Origin: Bin55 sp963667455
Lineage (GTDB): Bacteria > Pseudomonadota > Gammaproteobacteria > Pseudomonadales > Azotimanducaceae
Direction of reading: 5' to 3'
Assembly: GCA_963667455.2 (NCBI GenBank)
Contig: CAXXFR010000014.1
Span: forward strand, 62,001-126,000
DNA length: 64,000 nt
How positions within the stretch are numbered: position 1 is the first letter of the stretch; each line of letters opens with the position of its first letter. A program made the position numbers and the translations under genes. The notes under the pieces are model-generated. The model did not search any database. It was not told the origin of the DNA and saw only the letters and a list, made by a program, of their open reading frames with translations. Positions 44,832-53,697 of the stretch are shown one piece after another.

Positions 44832-44899
44832 TAGACACCTACTCAGCAATTCTGGCGGGCAACGCGTGGCCGCACCCGACAATCGTATAGCTTGAAGCG

Positions 44900-45895
44900 T
44901 TGACTCTTTCAGCTCAGCAAATCGAATCGTTTGTTCGCGACGGTTACTTGGTACTGCCTGACATCATTTCTCAACAAGCAGTCTCCAAGGCTCAGCGAGC
45001 ACTCGTGGAAGTTCGCAGAAACGGAGACGACGAGTCTCGGCGCTCCGCTCAAGCTGCCACACGGGAACTTGTGACAGAGGGAACTCAAGCCAGAGAACTC
45101 GTTGAGTCTGCTATGGGAGGCACCGCACGAGGTTGGGAGTTCGCTCAAATTGCGATACGCCAGCCTTCCAAACCATCGGATCAGATCACCGAATCGGGAT
45201 ATCCCGATCGAGTCATCCCATTCTTCGGCTGGCACGGTCACTTGGATGGACTGTGGAATGGAGCGAGCGCTCCCCATCAACACACTTCCCGTCCGATGGA
45301 CGACACCGAGTGGGCAGCATGGTCCAAAGCAAAGGGGCGCAATGGCGTTATGAAGACGTATCCGGGAACTGGTACGAACATGGTTCACTTCACAGCCCTA
45401 CTTGGCATTCCTCTTTCCAGTCAGACGAGAGACGGTGTAGGGAATCTGGGTCTGCTACGTGGAGCACATCACCCGGTTGCGGAATTTTTTCGATATCAAC
45501 GAGACCAAGGTGGTCCCTTAGGACCAGACGGTCCGGGATGGGAGCGTTTGCATCGTGATGCACCGAACGGGTACGGCTTGCGCCACTACCCCGATCAAGT
45601 TCGACGGATCTTCACGCAAGAAGCCGCCTACACCGACGATGGACATTTGTGGCCTAAGCCTGATTTGATTAAGATGGAAATCGGCGATGCGGTATTGACT
45701 CTACACGCAATTCCACACAGCGCTAGCCGCTGCGAAACCGATGAACCTCGAGTAATGGCATACTTTCGACTCACGTCAGGGAAACGTCCAAAGACAGCAG
45801 GTTCAAACTATCCAGATGCACTTTGTGACTGTTGGCTCGAATGGGACGGCATTCGTTCCGAAGTGCAAGAGATTCTACGAGCTGGTTCCGTTTAG
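44900..45895 (+). CDS. Phytanoyl-CoA dioxygenase (PhyH) family protein
   Basis: A 331-residue Fe(II)/2-oxoglutarate oxygenase. The H-x-D ligand pair is in WHGHLDGLWNG, the distal His in LHAIPHSASR, and the co-substrate Arg in the EPRVMAYFRL strand. Its middle (LLRGAHHPVAEFFRYQRDQG and GPDGPGWERLHRDAPNG) closely matches the gene at 16689, so these two form a paralogous pair within the five PhyH genes. The start is TTG at 44900, directly ahead of the conserved FVRDGYLVLPD. It is followed 76 bases later by an acyl-CoA dehydrogenase gene. Confidence 0.87.
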   Translation: MTLSAQQIESFVRDGYLVLPDIISQQAVSKAQRALVEVRRNGDDESRRSAQAATRELVTEGTQARELVESAMGGTARGWEFAQIAIRQPSKPSDQITESGYPDRVIPFFGWHGHLDGLWNGASAPHQHTSRPMDDTEWAAWSKAKGRNGVMKTYPGTGTNMVHFTALLGIPLSSQTRDGVGNLGLLRGAHHPVAEFFRYQRDQGGPLGPDGPGWERLHRDAPNGYGLRHYPDQVRRIFTQEAAYTDDGHLWPKPDLIKMEIGDAVLTLHAIPHSASRCETDEPRVMAYFRLTSGKRPKTAGSNYPDALCDCWLEWDGIRSEVQEILRAGSV

Positions 45896-45971
45896 GACAT
45901 AGTAGATGTTTTAAATGAACTTTCGTGATTATGTCTCTGATTCAAATCAATTTAATGAGAGTTGAATAGCA

Positions 45972-47168
45972 ATGGACTTGGCTTACAGCACTGAGTACGA
46001 AGAGTTTCGACAAGAACTACATCACTTTCTTGAAGCGAACAAACATCGGTCTCCGGGTGCTCATCCTGTGGGAGTCTCGGGAGAAGACGTTAACCGTGCA
46101 GCGCGAGAATGGCAACAGCTTCTAATCGAGCATGGGTACGCCGCGCGAACAATCCCGCGTGCTTACGGAGGTTACGGTGCCACCCCCGATCCGTTGATTT
46201 CACACATCATTGCCGAGGAATTCACGCGATTTCGGGTGCGGCCCGGACATTCGGGAGATAACAGGCTTGTTCCCACGGTGCTCGAACTTGGTACTGAAGA
46301 ACAAAAGCAGTGGCTCGTACCACCGACTATACGTGGAGAAATGACGTGGTGCCAGGGGTATTCGGAACCCCAGAGTGGTTCGGACCTGGCATCGCTTTCC
46401 ACGCGTGCACACGTCGACGGCGATGACTTCGTAATCAATGGTCAGAAGATCTGGACTTCGGGAGCACAACGTGCAGACATGATGTTCTGTCTGGTGCGAA
46501 CCGAGCCTGATGCTCCCAAGCATCAAGGCATCAGCTATCTTGTTTTTTCGATGGACACACCCGGAATTGATGTGCGTCCCTTGATTACGATGACCGGCGA
46601 AGCCACATTCAATGAAGTGTTTTTCACCGATGTTCGAGTTCCGGTCACGCAGATCATCGGAAAGCGCGGCGAAGGATGGTTCGTCGCAAATCACACACTG
46701 AAATTTGAACGCGAAGGCCTAGGAGACCCCAATCAAGGCGAAACTCGACTGCAAGAGTTACTTTCCCTACTACAACGGGAAACCGTGGATGGTCTGAGAC
46801 TCATCGACAATCCCATCTATCGCGACCGTCTGTTACGACTTCAGGGACAAGTGCTTGCTATGAAGTACAACGGCATGCGGATCCTTACCAGTAGATCGAA
46901 AGACGAAGAACCCGGAATGCCTCGTTGGATCGTCAAGCTCCAAGGCTGCGAACTAAATCATCAAATGGCCGGTCTCGCCATCGATGCTTTGGGTGAACTC
47001 GGCACGCTCTACCACCGATCTCCTCTACTTCGAGACGGTGGTCGATGGCAACAACGCTACATGATGGATCTCGGGTTGATTATCGGCGGAGGTACGGCCC
47101 AAATCCAAAAGAACATCATCGGCGAACGGGCGTTGGGTCTTCCCAAAGAGCCCAAAGTAGCCCAATAG
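45972..47168 (+). CDS. Acyl-CoA dehydrogenase (pair, first gene)
   Basis: A 398-residue FAD enzyme with the acyl-CoA dehydrogenase plan: GYSEPQSGSDLASL (substrate and FAD loop), INGQKIWTSGAQRADMMFCLVRT, and a helical C-terminal domain ending in the GGGTAQIQKNIIGERALGLP FAD loop, given here in part. No Glu base is obvious at the usual position in the C-terminal segment, as in several two-subunit dehydrogenases of steroid side chains. It is followed after 11 bases by a second, divergent acyl-CoA dehydrogenase, so the two may form a heteromeric enzyme. ATG at 45972. Confidence 0.9.
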   Translation: MDLAYSTEYEEFRQELHHFLEANKHRSPGAHPVGVSGEDVNRAAREWQQLLIEHGYAARTIPRAYGGYGATPDPLISHIIAEEFTRFRVRPGHSGDNRLVPTVLELGTEEQKQWLVPPTIRGEMTWCQGYSEPQSGSDLASLSTRAHVDGDDFVINGQKIWTSGAQRADMMFCLVRTEPDAPKHQGISYLVFSMDTPGIDVRPLITMTGEATFNEVFFTDVRVPVTQIIGKRGEGWFVANHTLKFEREGLGDPNQGETRLQELLSLLQRETVDGLRLIDNPIYRDRLLRLQGQVLAMKYNGMRILTSRSKDEEPGMPRWIVKLQGCELNHQMAGLAIDALGELGTLYHRSPLLRDGGRWQQRYMMDLGLIIGGGTAQIQKNIIGERALGLPKEPKVAQ

Positions 47169-47179
47169 TTGGTCTACGC

Positions 47180-48259
47180 ATGGATTTTGCGCTAAGCGAA
47201 GAACAACAGTTTCTACAAAGCACGATAACGGACTTTCTCGGTCGAGAGTGTCCTCTCGACAAGGTACGCGATTGTGTTGACGACTCAATCACGCGAGACT
47301 CAGGCTTGTCCGATGAACTAGCAGAACTGGGCATCCCCGCCGTGGTCGTACCTGAAGAACATGGTGGAACCGAGTTCGGATACTTGGAAGCTGCACTCAT
47401 TGCTGAGGCAATGGGCGGTGCGGTTGCGCCCTACCCGTTCTTGGGTCCCTGTGTGGTTGCACCATACGTTCTGACACAAGCCGGGAGCGATCAGCAGAGG
47501 TCTGAGTGGCTTCCCAAAATTGCGGCAGGAGATGCGTGCTTCGGTATCGCCTTCACTGAGAGCATCGGCAGGCGAGTCGGAGAGTCGATACAGGCAACTC
47601 AAGGACGATTGGAGGGGGAACTAACCTTCGTCTTGGATGGATGCGACGCCGACCACTTGTTGGTAAGTTCTGAAGACTGTGCAATTCACATCGTCGACGT
47701 AAAGGATGTCGAGATCACAGCGTTAAAGTCCATTGACCGCACTCGATCACTTGCTCAGGTCAAATTGGATTCATCCCCGGCCGAAGTCCTACCGGGCTCC
47801 GCTCAGGATTCCCAGCTACTCCGGAGAGCCATCGATGTCGGCAGAATCATGATTGCTGCAGACACCCTGGGTGCCGCCCAAACCATGCTAGACAAAGCCG
47901 TCGCCTATGCAGGGGAGCGTATGCAGTTCAATCGTGTGATCGGTTCCTTTCAAGCGGTCAAGCACATGTGCGCAGAAATGGCCGCCGAACTCGAACCGTG
48001 CCGTTCACTTGTGTGGTACGCAGCTCACTCAGTTCTTGCCATTCCATCCGAGACTCGAGTCGTCGCATGCCATGCTAAGGCTCATCTTTCCGAAGTGGGT
48101 CAGTTCGTTGCCCGAAAAGCGACGGAAGTTCACGGTGGTATGGGATTTACCGACCTACTAGGGCTGCACTACTGGTTCAAGAGAGTTGGTCTGAATCGGC
48201 AACTGCTCGGCACTCCCGATCAGGTCAGAGAGGAAGCCGCACAAATCCAAGGCTGGTAA
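47180..48259 (+). CDS. Acyl-CoA dehydrogenase (pair, second gene)
   Basis: A 359-residue member of the acyl-CoA dehydrogenase family, shorter and more divergent than its partner. It begins MDFALSEEQQ at ATG 47180; the frame extends further upstream but overlaps the previous gene. The middle domain is less conserved than usual (VLDGCDADHLLVSSEDCAIHI), while the C-terminal part is typical: AYAGERMQFNRVIGSFQAVKH, VARKATEVHGGMGFT and HYWFKRV. In heteromeric dehydrogenases one subunit often has a degraded active site. Likely co-transcribed with 45972. Confidence 0.9.
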   Translation: MDFALSEEQQFLQSTITDFLGRECPLDKVRDCVDDSITRDSGLSDELAELGIPAVVVPEEHGGTEFGYLEAALIAEAMGGAVAPYPFLGPCVVAPYVLTQAGSDQQRSEWLPKIAAGDACFGIAFTESIGRRVGESIQATQGRLEGELTFVLDGCDADHLLVSSEDCAIHIVDVKDVEITALKSIDRTRSLAQVKLDSSPAEVLPGSAQDSQLLRRAIDVGRIMIAADTLGAAQTMLDKAVAYAGERMQFNRVIGSFQAVKHMCAEMAAELEPCRSLVWYAAHSVLAIPSETRVVACHAKAHLSEVGQFVARKATEVHGGMGFTDLLGLHYWFKRVGLNRQLLGTPDQVREEAAQIQGW

Positions 48260-48274
48260 GTCGGTACGCGATCA

Positions 48275-49078
48275 TCAGGTGCCGCCCCAAGACATTGCAT
48301 TGTCAATGATCTTCTCGAATGCGGCTGTAGACCATGCGCCTCTGAAGGTCTGTGGTGTTTTGCCGTCACTTGCAACACTGGCATCGACGAAAGGCTGCGC
48401 ATTGGTAAGCGGAGAATGGGTGTGTCCCAAGGCAACATAGCACACCGATCCCTTGCCTACTCTGCGTTCGAGTCCCAACACTCGGGTCTTGCCGTCCGAT
48501 TGCAACGATGTGTCTCGCTCATAGTGAAAGCCAAATCCTGGAGGAGATGGATCTGCAACTAATTCGGTCGTTAGCAAGGTCGAGTCAACATTGATGGGCT
48601 CGACCAAGTAGAGTTCGTCTTCGACCTCGAACTCCGCCGGCAGTCCACTGAGAATCGGATGATCAGGAGCTTCGTTCTTGACGAGGAATTTCCGCACCGG
48701 TGGATGGTTTAAGAAGAACGCTCCAAGTAGATCGTGATGCGGGAGTCGCACCATTTGTCTTCTTCTTCCTGACTCGTCCATGCGTTTGGCGCGACCACCA
48801 CTGGTTCCGTGTAACGCGAACCACTTGCCCCCTTCACTCAACCAGTTCTCGAGATCGTGAGACTGTTGGTCATCTGGATAAGGGCCGGCAACGTAGGTTA
48901 CGAGCAAATCGGTGTTTGCAAGCCGATCCTCGATCTGTGAGAAATCTTGCGAAACCGTGGTTCGAAATTGGTGTCGATACAAGGCTTCAAGCAACTGAAT
49001 CCGAGCGAAGTCCATGTCGTGACCGGCGCTTGAACCAATCGGAAAGCCTCCTACTATCAAGTGTGCATTGCCACCCAT
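48275..49078 (-). CDS. ThuA-like domain protein
   Basis: A 267-residue protein of the ThuA/class I glutamine amidotransferase-like fold, with LIVGGFPIGSSAGHDMDFAR at the start, LLVTYVAGPYP and GGKWFALHGTSG at the elbow, and YVALGHTHSP near the end. ThuA proteins are linked to sugar metabolism, often next to Gfo/Idh oxidoreductases, but their reaction is not settled. ATG at 49078. It converges with the acyl-CoA dehydrogenase pair. Confidence 0.82.
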   Translation of the reverse strand: MGGNAHLIVGGFPIGSSAGHDMDFARIQLLEALYRHQFRTTVSQDFSQIEDRLANTDLLVTYVAGPYPDDQQSHDLENWLSEGGKWFALHGTSGGRAKRMDESGRRRQMVRLPHHDLLGAFFLNHPPVRKFLVKNEAPDHPILSGLPAEFEVEDELYLVEPINVDSTLLTTELVADPSPPGFGFHYERDTSLQSDGKTRVLGLERRVGKGSVCYVALGHTHSPLTNAQPFVDASVASDGKTPQTFRGAWSTAAFEKIIDNAMSWGGT

Positions 49079-49237
49079 GAATCGTCGTCTCCCGCTCTGT
49101 TTGTTGCAAGGTTCATCATATTAGCCACTGGTTGGGCAATGTAGGTCTCGCTTGAGGCCGCTCTAAGAGAGTAACGCGCTCTCCATTCGGAGAGTCAATC
49201 TGCCGATAGAAACTTAGATTCCCGGACTAATTGGAAA

Positions 49238-49591
49238 CTAGAACTGGTACTCGGGAATGTGCACTCGAAGGCCATCGATTGCAGGTGATCCTTTAATCTG
49301 ACACGATAGTCGGGAAGTCTCGGTGATTTCTGGATTGAGCTCCAGCATTGCCAGCTCGTCTGTGCTCGGATCTCCTAGTCGAACATACCACTCGTACGGC
49401 AAGATGACATGACAAGTTGCACACGAGCACTCACCGCCGCAATCGGCATCGATTCCTGGAATTCCGTTGTCAAGAATAGTCTGCATCAACGACTTGCCCG
49501 GCACCAACTCCAAGACATGCTCTGTCCCGTCGAATGTGACGACGTGAACTTTTGGAAGTTCAGTGTTGTCTGAAGAGTCGTCTGGGCACAT
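49238..49591 (-). CDS. Adrenodoxin-type [2Fe-2S] ferredoxin
   Basis: A 117-residue ferredoxin. Cluster ligands Cys51, Cys57, Cys60 and Cys97 have the C-x5-C-x2-C-x36-C spacing of adrenodoxin/putidaredoxin-type proteins; Cys55 is extra. The VTFDGTEHVLELVPGKSLMQTILDNG start is typical. Such ferredoxins pass electrons to P450s, Rieske oxygenases or Fe-S assembly. No reductase or P450 is adjacent. ATG at 49591. Confidence 0.92.
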   Translation of the reverse strand: MCPDDSSDNTELPKVHVVTFDGTEHVLELVPGKSLMQTILDNGIPGIDADCGGECSCATCHVILPYEWYVRLGDPSTDELAMLELNPEITETSRLSCQIKGSPAIDGLRVHIPEYQF

Positions 49592-49654
49592 TCGAATTGA
49601 GAGTAGCTCTGTGGATTGGGTCGAAACTCACTCGACCCATACCTAGGCGTCAAA

Positions 49655-49660
49655 TATAAT
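49655..49660 (+). promoter_or_regulatory. -10 box of the tRNA-Asn gene
   Basis: A perfect TATAAT lies 10 bases ahead of the tRNA. A possible weak -35 (TCGACC) is 17 bases upstream. Confidence 0.5.
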
Positions 49661-49670
49661 TATCTCGCAT

Positions 49671-49746
49671 TCCACCTTAGCTCAGTTGGTAGAGCAGCTG
49701 ACTGTTAATCAGCGGGTCGCTGGTTCGAGCCCAGCAGGTGGAGCCA
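49671..49746 (+). tRNA. tRNA-Asn (GUU)
   Basis: A complete cloverleaf of 76 bases including the encoded CCA. The acceptor arm TCCACCT pairs with AGGTGGA; the D arm contains AGCTCAGTTGGTAGAGC; the anticodon stem GCTGA/TCAGC encloses CTGTTAA with anticodon GTT; the T arm contains GGTTCGAGCC. No duplicated 3' end was noticed downstream, so there is no sign of an integrated element. Confidence 0.97.
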
Positions 49747-49883
49747 ACCTTCTCTCTCCTATTTCTCGTTCTCGTAGCGGGCGTTCGCAAAAAACGTGGA
49801 TAGGTTGGGCTCGGGACTTAGAAGACGCTTGAGCTAGAGTATGCAAACGTTCGTTCCGAAAGCTTGCGAACCGGGACTGTGAC

Positions 49884-51467
49884 TCAAGCCAAGTTGATAT
49901 CACTCAATATCTCTCGAGCTGCATTGCGACCGGGTAATCCGGTGACCCCACCACCTGGATGTGAACCAGCTCCACAGTGATACAAACCCCCAATCGGTCC
50001 GTGATAGTGGGCGCAACCACTGACCGGACGATTGCCTCCCAGCTGATTCGAAATCTGGGCAACGTGGAAGATATCTCCTCGCGGTAACCGAAATCGCCGT
50101 TCGAGATCGAGCGGAGTGAGGACTTCACGACCAATAACGGCACCACTGAAGTTTGGAGCAAAGCGATCTATTGCTCTGAACACTGTATCGGCAGCCTCAT
50201 CTCGAAGGTCATCCCAATCGCGGTCATAAGGAAAATATTGGCAGAAAAGACTCGCCACATGCTTGTCCGGTGGCGCAAGATCGACATCGACCATGGAAGA
50301 AATGAACATTTCTACGATGGGTTGTTTGGACCACAAGCCTTGACGTGAATCAATGTAGGCTTGTTTCATGTAGTCCAACGTCGGACCGATAACAATGCCG
50401 CCTTGGAGGTGCTCTTTGCTGATGCTCTTCCCTCCCTTGCAGGTAAACCTCGGGAGTTCGGATAGCGCAACATTGATCCTTAAGACTGCCGACTCTGCTG
50501 TTACACGTTCCAACTGCTCACGGAACTCTACGTTTAGCTCAGACGGATCGATCAGTTCAAGATAGAGTTGCTGCGGATCGAGATTGGCAACCACAATTGG
50601 TGCACGGCGAGTCGTTCCGTCCGAAAGGACCGCTCCTGTAGTTCTCCCCGAGTCGACCAGAACTTGAGCAACTTCAGCCTCGGTTTCAACACTCACTCCC
50701 AATGCTTGTGCTTGCTTGAACATGCATTCAGTAATTGCTCCCATACCGCCGATGGGATAGCCCCACATACCGCGTTGGCCTTCCAACTCGCCTACAGCGT
50801 GATGAAGCAGTCCATAAACAGTACCTGGCGAGAACACAGAGGCGTTATGGCCAACAATTGAATCGAAGGCAAACGCTGCTTGAATGTGCGGATTCCGAAA
50901 CCGACTCTTCAGTAAGTCCGCTACGGGAGAGGCTAGTAGCTCCGAGAGATTCGCTCGCTGTGACACACTCAATTGCTTGCCGCTCTCAGTCGCCAACATT
51001 TCGTCAATCCAAAGTCGTTGAGAGTCTATGGTTGACGGTGGTTTCTGCATGAACTCCGCCAACATGTCGCTTAGTTCGCGAATCTCACTGCGAAAATCTG
51101 ACAAAGACTCGGCATCTTGTCGATCAAATCGCATGAACTCCTTCTTCGTCTGTTCGTCGTTGTTATAGATGGTCAACGACTCCTGATCCGACAACGGATA
51201 GAAATTCGATATGGGTCGTGGACGGATATCGAGACCGTGGGATCGAAGCTTGAGATCTTCGATGATCTGCGGGTCGAGTAGACCCACAGTGAAACTTGCA
51301 GTGGAATTGTGAAAGCCCGGGTAGAACTCCTCGGTTACCGCTGCACCTCCGACGATGTTTCGTCGTTCGAGAATCCGAACTTTCAGCCCCTGTGAAGCGA
51401 GGTAGCAAGCGCATACCAAACCGTTGTGGCCAGCACCGAGGATCAGTATTTCCTCGTCTGCCTTCAT
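49884..51467 (-). CDS. FAD-dependent oxidoreductase, phytoene desaturase/PYROXD2-like
   Basis: A ~527-residue flavoprotein. The N-terminal dinucleotide fold is ILGAGHNGLVCACYLASQG with ERR ending strand two, followed by VGGAAVTEEFYPGF, and the C-terminal FAD segment is GLYHCGAGSHPGGGVTGLPGRNAA. The whole resembles PYROXD2 and bacterial CrtI-like amine/carotenoid oxidoreductases. No phytoene synthase is nearby, so a carotenoid role is not supported. ATG at 51467 or GTG at 51479 may start translation. Confidence 0.88.
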   Translation of the reverse strand: MKADEEILILGAGHNGLVCACYLASQGLKVRILERRNIVGGAAVTEEFYPGFHNSTASFTVGLLDPQIIEDLKLRSHGLDIRPRPISNFYPLSDQESLTIYNNDEQTKKEFMRFDRQDAESLSDFRSEIRELSDMLAEFMQKPPSTIDSQRLWIDEMLATESGKQLSVSQRANLSELLASPVADLLKSRFRNPHIQAAFAFDSIVGHNASVFSPGTVYGLLHHAVGELEGQRGMWGYPIGGMGAITECMFKQAQALGVSVETEAEVAQVLVDSGRTTGAVLSDGTTRRAPIVVANLDPQQLYLELIDPSELNVEFREQLERVTAESAVLRINVALSELPRFTCKGGKSISKEHLQGGIVIGPTLDYMKQAYIDSRQGLWSKQPIVEMFISSMVDVDLAPPDKHVASLFCQYFPYDRDWDDLRDEAADTVFRAIDRFAPNFSGAVIGREVLTPLDLERRFRLPRGDIFHVAQISNQLGGNRPVSGCAHYHGPIGGLYHCGAGSHPGGGVTGLPGRNAAREILSDINLA

Positions 51468-51479
51468 GCGAATTGGCAC

Positions 51480-51816
51480 GCTAAGACTCAGTCATTGGCA
51501 AGTAGGGCTGGGCTGAGAGCTTCGAACTTGGGCAACCTTCGTCTTCGTTGATCCCATCATAACAACACATCAGAGCCATGGAGCCCGTCAACAACTCATT
51601 CCCGAGCGCTAAAGGCGAGCTGTCCAAGATAATCATTCATCAAACCACACATGGCAGTTTAATTGGCAGAAGAGTGTGGCCCACACTCTCTAATTCGGAA
51701 CGTGCAAGCGGTCTGCCCGCGTCGGAGCTGTCCGTAAAATGCAGATTCAATTCACTGTTCAAACAGTCCACCGACAGGCTGGTTGAACTCGCTGACTCAT
51801 TTCCCCGGACAATCAC
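51480..51816. other. Intergenic region with perfect palindrome
   Basis: About 340 bases between divergent genes. It holds a 19-base palindrome at 51671-51689 (separate entry). An 80-codon frame at 51578-51820 has unnatural composition and crosses the palindrome; it is not called. Confidence 0.5.
51671..51689. promoter_or_regulatory. Palindrome, possible operator
   Basis: AGAGTGTGG and CCACACTCT are perfect inverted copies around a single central C. There is no T-run after it, and it lies ~130 bases before the aldolase ATG and ~200 bases before the flavoprotein start, a good place for a repressor dimer to act on either gene. No regulator gene is nearby. Confidence 0.4.
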
Positions 51817-52611
51817 ATGATCTTGCAAAACACGTTTCGCGAAGCCTTGGACAAGGGTCTGCCAACCATGGGCACCCACTTCCTCTTTGCTGAACCGGAT
51901 ATTCCCGAAATGATTGGCGATACGGGCTTGTTCGACTACGCTGAATTCGTCGGTGAGTACTCGACATTCGACATGTCATTGCTCTATCACCTAGCACGGG
52001 CGGCTCAGTGTGGAAATCTGCCTCTGATGATCAAGCTGGACCAGGAGGCACAAGCCTTTTGGGCGCAAGCAGCGTTGGGCGCAGGATTCAAGTCAGTGCT
52101 GTTCACGGATGTTCGAACCCCGGAAGATGTCGAAGCATGCCACCGGGCCGTCGCACCGGATCAGCCCGGAGTTCACGGCTTTATGGGTGTCAAACTCCGC
52201 CGTCCCGCCTTAGCGAGCTACAGCACGGAACAGTACGCCGAAGATCTCAAGTCCATTGTCAAGGTGATCATGATCGAGAAGAGCGTCACGGTAGACAACA
52301 TCGATTCTGTCTTGGACCGAGCACGATCATTAGGATTCGACATGACTCAATGGGGACCCGCGGACTTTGGGTTTTCCAAAGGTCCAGGTGGGTTGGCAGG
52401 GAGCGAACTGCGTCAGTACGAAGAGCTGGTAATCAAGAAGTCCATCGAATACGGAGTTGCTCCGCGCATTGAGATTGGGGAAGTCGAACAGGCCAAACGC
52501 TACATCGATCTCGGAGTGCGTCACTTCTGCATCGGTTGGGATCGATTCATCTTTCGGACTGCAATCGGAAGATTGGGATCGGAACTGCGGAAGCTTCTCG
52601 AAGGAGTCTAG
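51817..52611 (+). CDS. HpcH/HpaI aldolase/citrate lyase family protein
   Basis: A 264-residue class II pyruvate-aldolase-like TIM barrel. Family features: GLPTMGTHFLFAEPDIPEMIG near the start, FDYAEFVGEYSTFD, the metal-site region LPLMIKLDQEAQAFWAQAALG, FKSVLFTDVRT and a GPADFGFS turn near residue 186. Such enzymes reversibly split 4-hydroxy-2-oxo acids into pyruvate and an aldehyde. ATG at 51817. It converges with the Gfo/Idh-PhyH-sulfatase unit; a joint pathway is possible but not shown. Confidence 0.87.
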   Translation: MILQNTFREALDKGLPTMGTHFLFAEPDIPEMIGDTGLFDYAEFVGEYSTFDMSLLYHLARAAQCGNLPLMIKLDQEAQAFWAQAALGAGFKSVLFTDVRTPEDVEACHRAVAPDQPGVHGFMGVKLRRPALASYSTEQYAEDLKSIVKVIMIEKSVTVDNIDSVLDRARSLGFDMTQWGPADFGFSKGPGGLAGSELRQYEELVIKKSIEYGVAPRIEIGEVEQAKRYIDLGVRHFCIGWDRFIFRTAIGRLGSELRKLLEGV

Positions 52612-52651
52612 ATACAACGCTTAGTGAGTTCGGCGGTTTGCGTCCGTCGTC

Positions 52652-53671
52652 TCACCAAACTTTCTCCCATTGCCGAGTCTGCTCGGAGCGATACATTGCC
52701 TTGGCGGCACGCAATTCCCCCATTGCGTACTCGGGCTCCGCTTGAAGTCTAGTTCCATCCAAGACGGCGGAACTGAAATCGGCCAGTTCAGCCCCATAGC
52801 CCTCCACCTTGAACTCGAAAGCGCTCATCACAACTTGGCCCTTGGGGTGGTCGCCGTTGAACAGCACTAGATTTCCGTCGCGACCCCCTTCGATCACGAT
52901 TTCGCCTTCAGATCCAGTAATTCTGAAGTCCTCTACGGGTCCAACAGCTCCTCCAGTGAGAACGGCTTTGAAGGTCCCGATCACGCCCGACTGAAACCGA
53001 ATCAGAGCAAGACCAAAAGACTCTGTTTCCCTACTTGGAATGTGAGAACCGGTCGAAGCAATGACCTCGTCGATTTCGCCAAGCATGATTCGCATTGGGC
53101 GAATCCAGTGTGCCCCTCCATCCATGCAAACTCCTCCACCGGCTCGATCCTTGAAGAAACGCCACGGCGGAGCCGCATCGGGATCGATTCGCATGGGGTC
53201 GTAAAAGGTGCCATGGGCAGTGAGCACCTCACCGATGGCCCCTTCGTCGATGAGATCGCGTGCTTTGTGGATGTCCCACCAGTACTGAGCTTGCTCAGCA
53301 ACCATCAAGACAACACCCGCTTCCCTGCCGGCTTTCAGAATTCGTTCAGCAGAGTCGATATCGGTCGAGATTGGTTTCTCAAGAACGGTGTGTTTCTTGG
53401 CGTTGAATACTGTGTAGCACGCGGACTCGTGAGTATCGTGAGGAAGCATCAAATCCACCGCATCGAAGTCTCCCTTTTCCAAGCCCTCCTCTAGCGACCC
53501 AAAGGCTCGACTGGATGTGCGGTCGGCGAAAGCCTTGGCCGCATCGAGATCGCTATCGATACAGGCGGTGACTTGGATTCGTGTGGCCGTTCGTTGAATG
53601 CCGTGCCAGTGAGCCCGAGCAATTCCTCCGCAACCCACCAGGGCCATCCGGAGTTTCTTGCCTTCGGTCAC
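52652..53671 (-). CDS. Gfo/Idh/MocA family oxidoreductase
   Basis: A 339-residue NAD(P)-dependent dehydrogenase. The Rossmann motif is ALVGCGGIARAHW at residue ~10, with LEKPIS (the catalytic Lys of the E-K-P motif) near residue 98 and GGGVCMDGGAHWIRP carrying the conserved active-site His. The family oxidises sugars and cyclitols. GTG at 53671. It is the last gene of a minus-strand unit after the sulfatase and PhyH genes, 26 bases from the latter. Confidence 0.9.
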   Translation of the reverse strand: MTEGKKLRMALVGCGGIARAHWHGIQRTATRIQVTACIDSDLDAAKAFADRTSSRAFGSLEEGLEKGDFDAVDLMLPHDTHESACYTVFNAKKHTVLEKPISTDIDSAERILKAGREAGVVLMVAEQAQYWWDIHKARDLIDEGAIGEVLTAHGTFYDPMRIDPDAAPPWRFFKDRAGGGVCMDGGAHWIRPMRIMLGEIDEVIASTGSHIPSRETESFGLALIRFQSGVIGTFKAVLTGGAVGPVEDFRITGSEGEIVIEGGRDGNLVLFNGDHPKGQVVMSAFEFKVEGYGAELADFSSAVLDGTRLQAEPEYAMGELRAAKAMYRSEQTRQWEKVW

Positions 53672-53697
53672 AACTCCAATCCCTTAGCTAATGCGGA

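Noticed and set aside
49671..49746. tRNA-Asn as an integration site of a mobile element
   Set aside because: No integrase gene and no repeated tRNA 3' end were noticed nearby.
49709..49903. 65-codon minus-strand frame crossing the tRNA-Asn gene, ending in PPAGLEPATR
   Set aside because: It is the reverse translation of a tRNA and its flank, a well-known source of false ORFs; no ribosome binding site is present.
51578..51820. 80-codon frame whose stop overlaps the aldolase start as ATGA
   Set aside because: Composition is not protein-like and the frame runs through a perfect palindrome.
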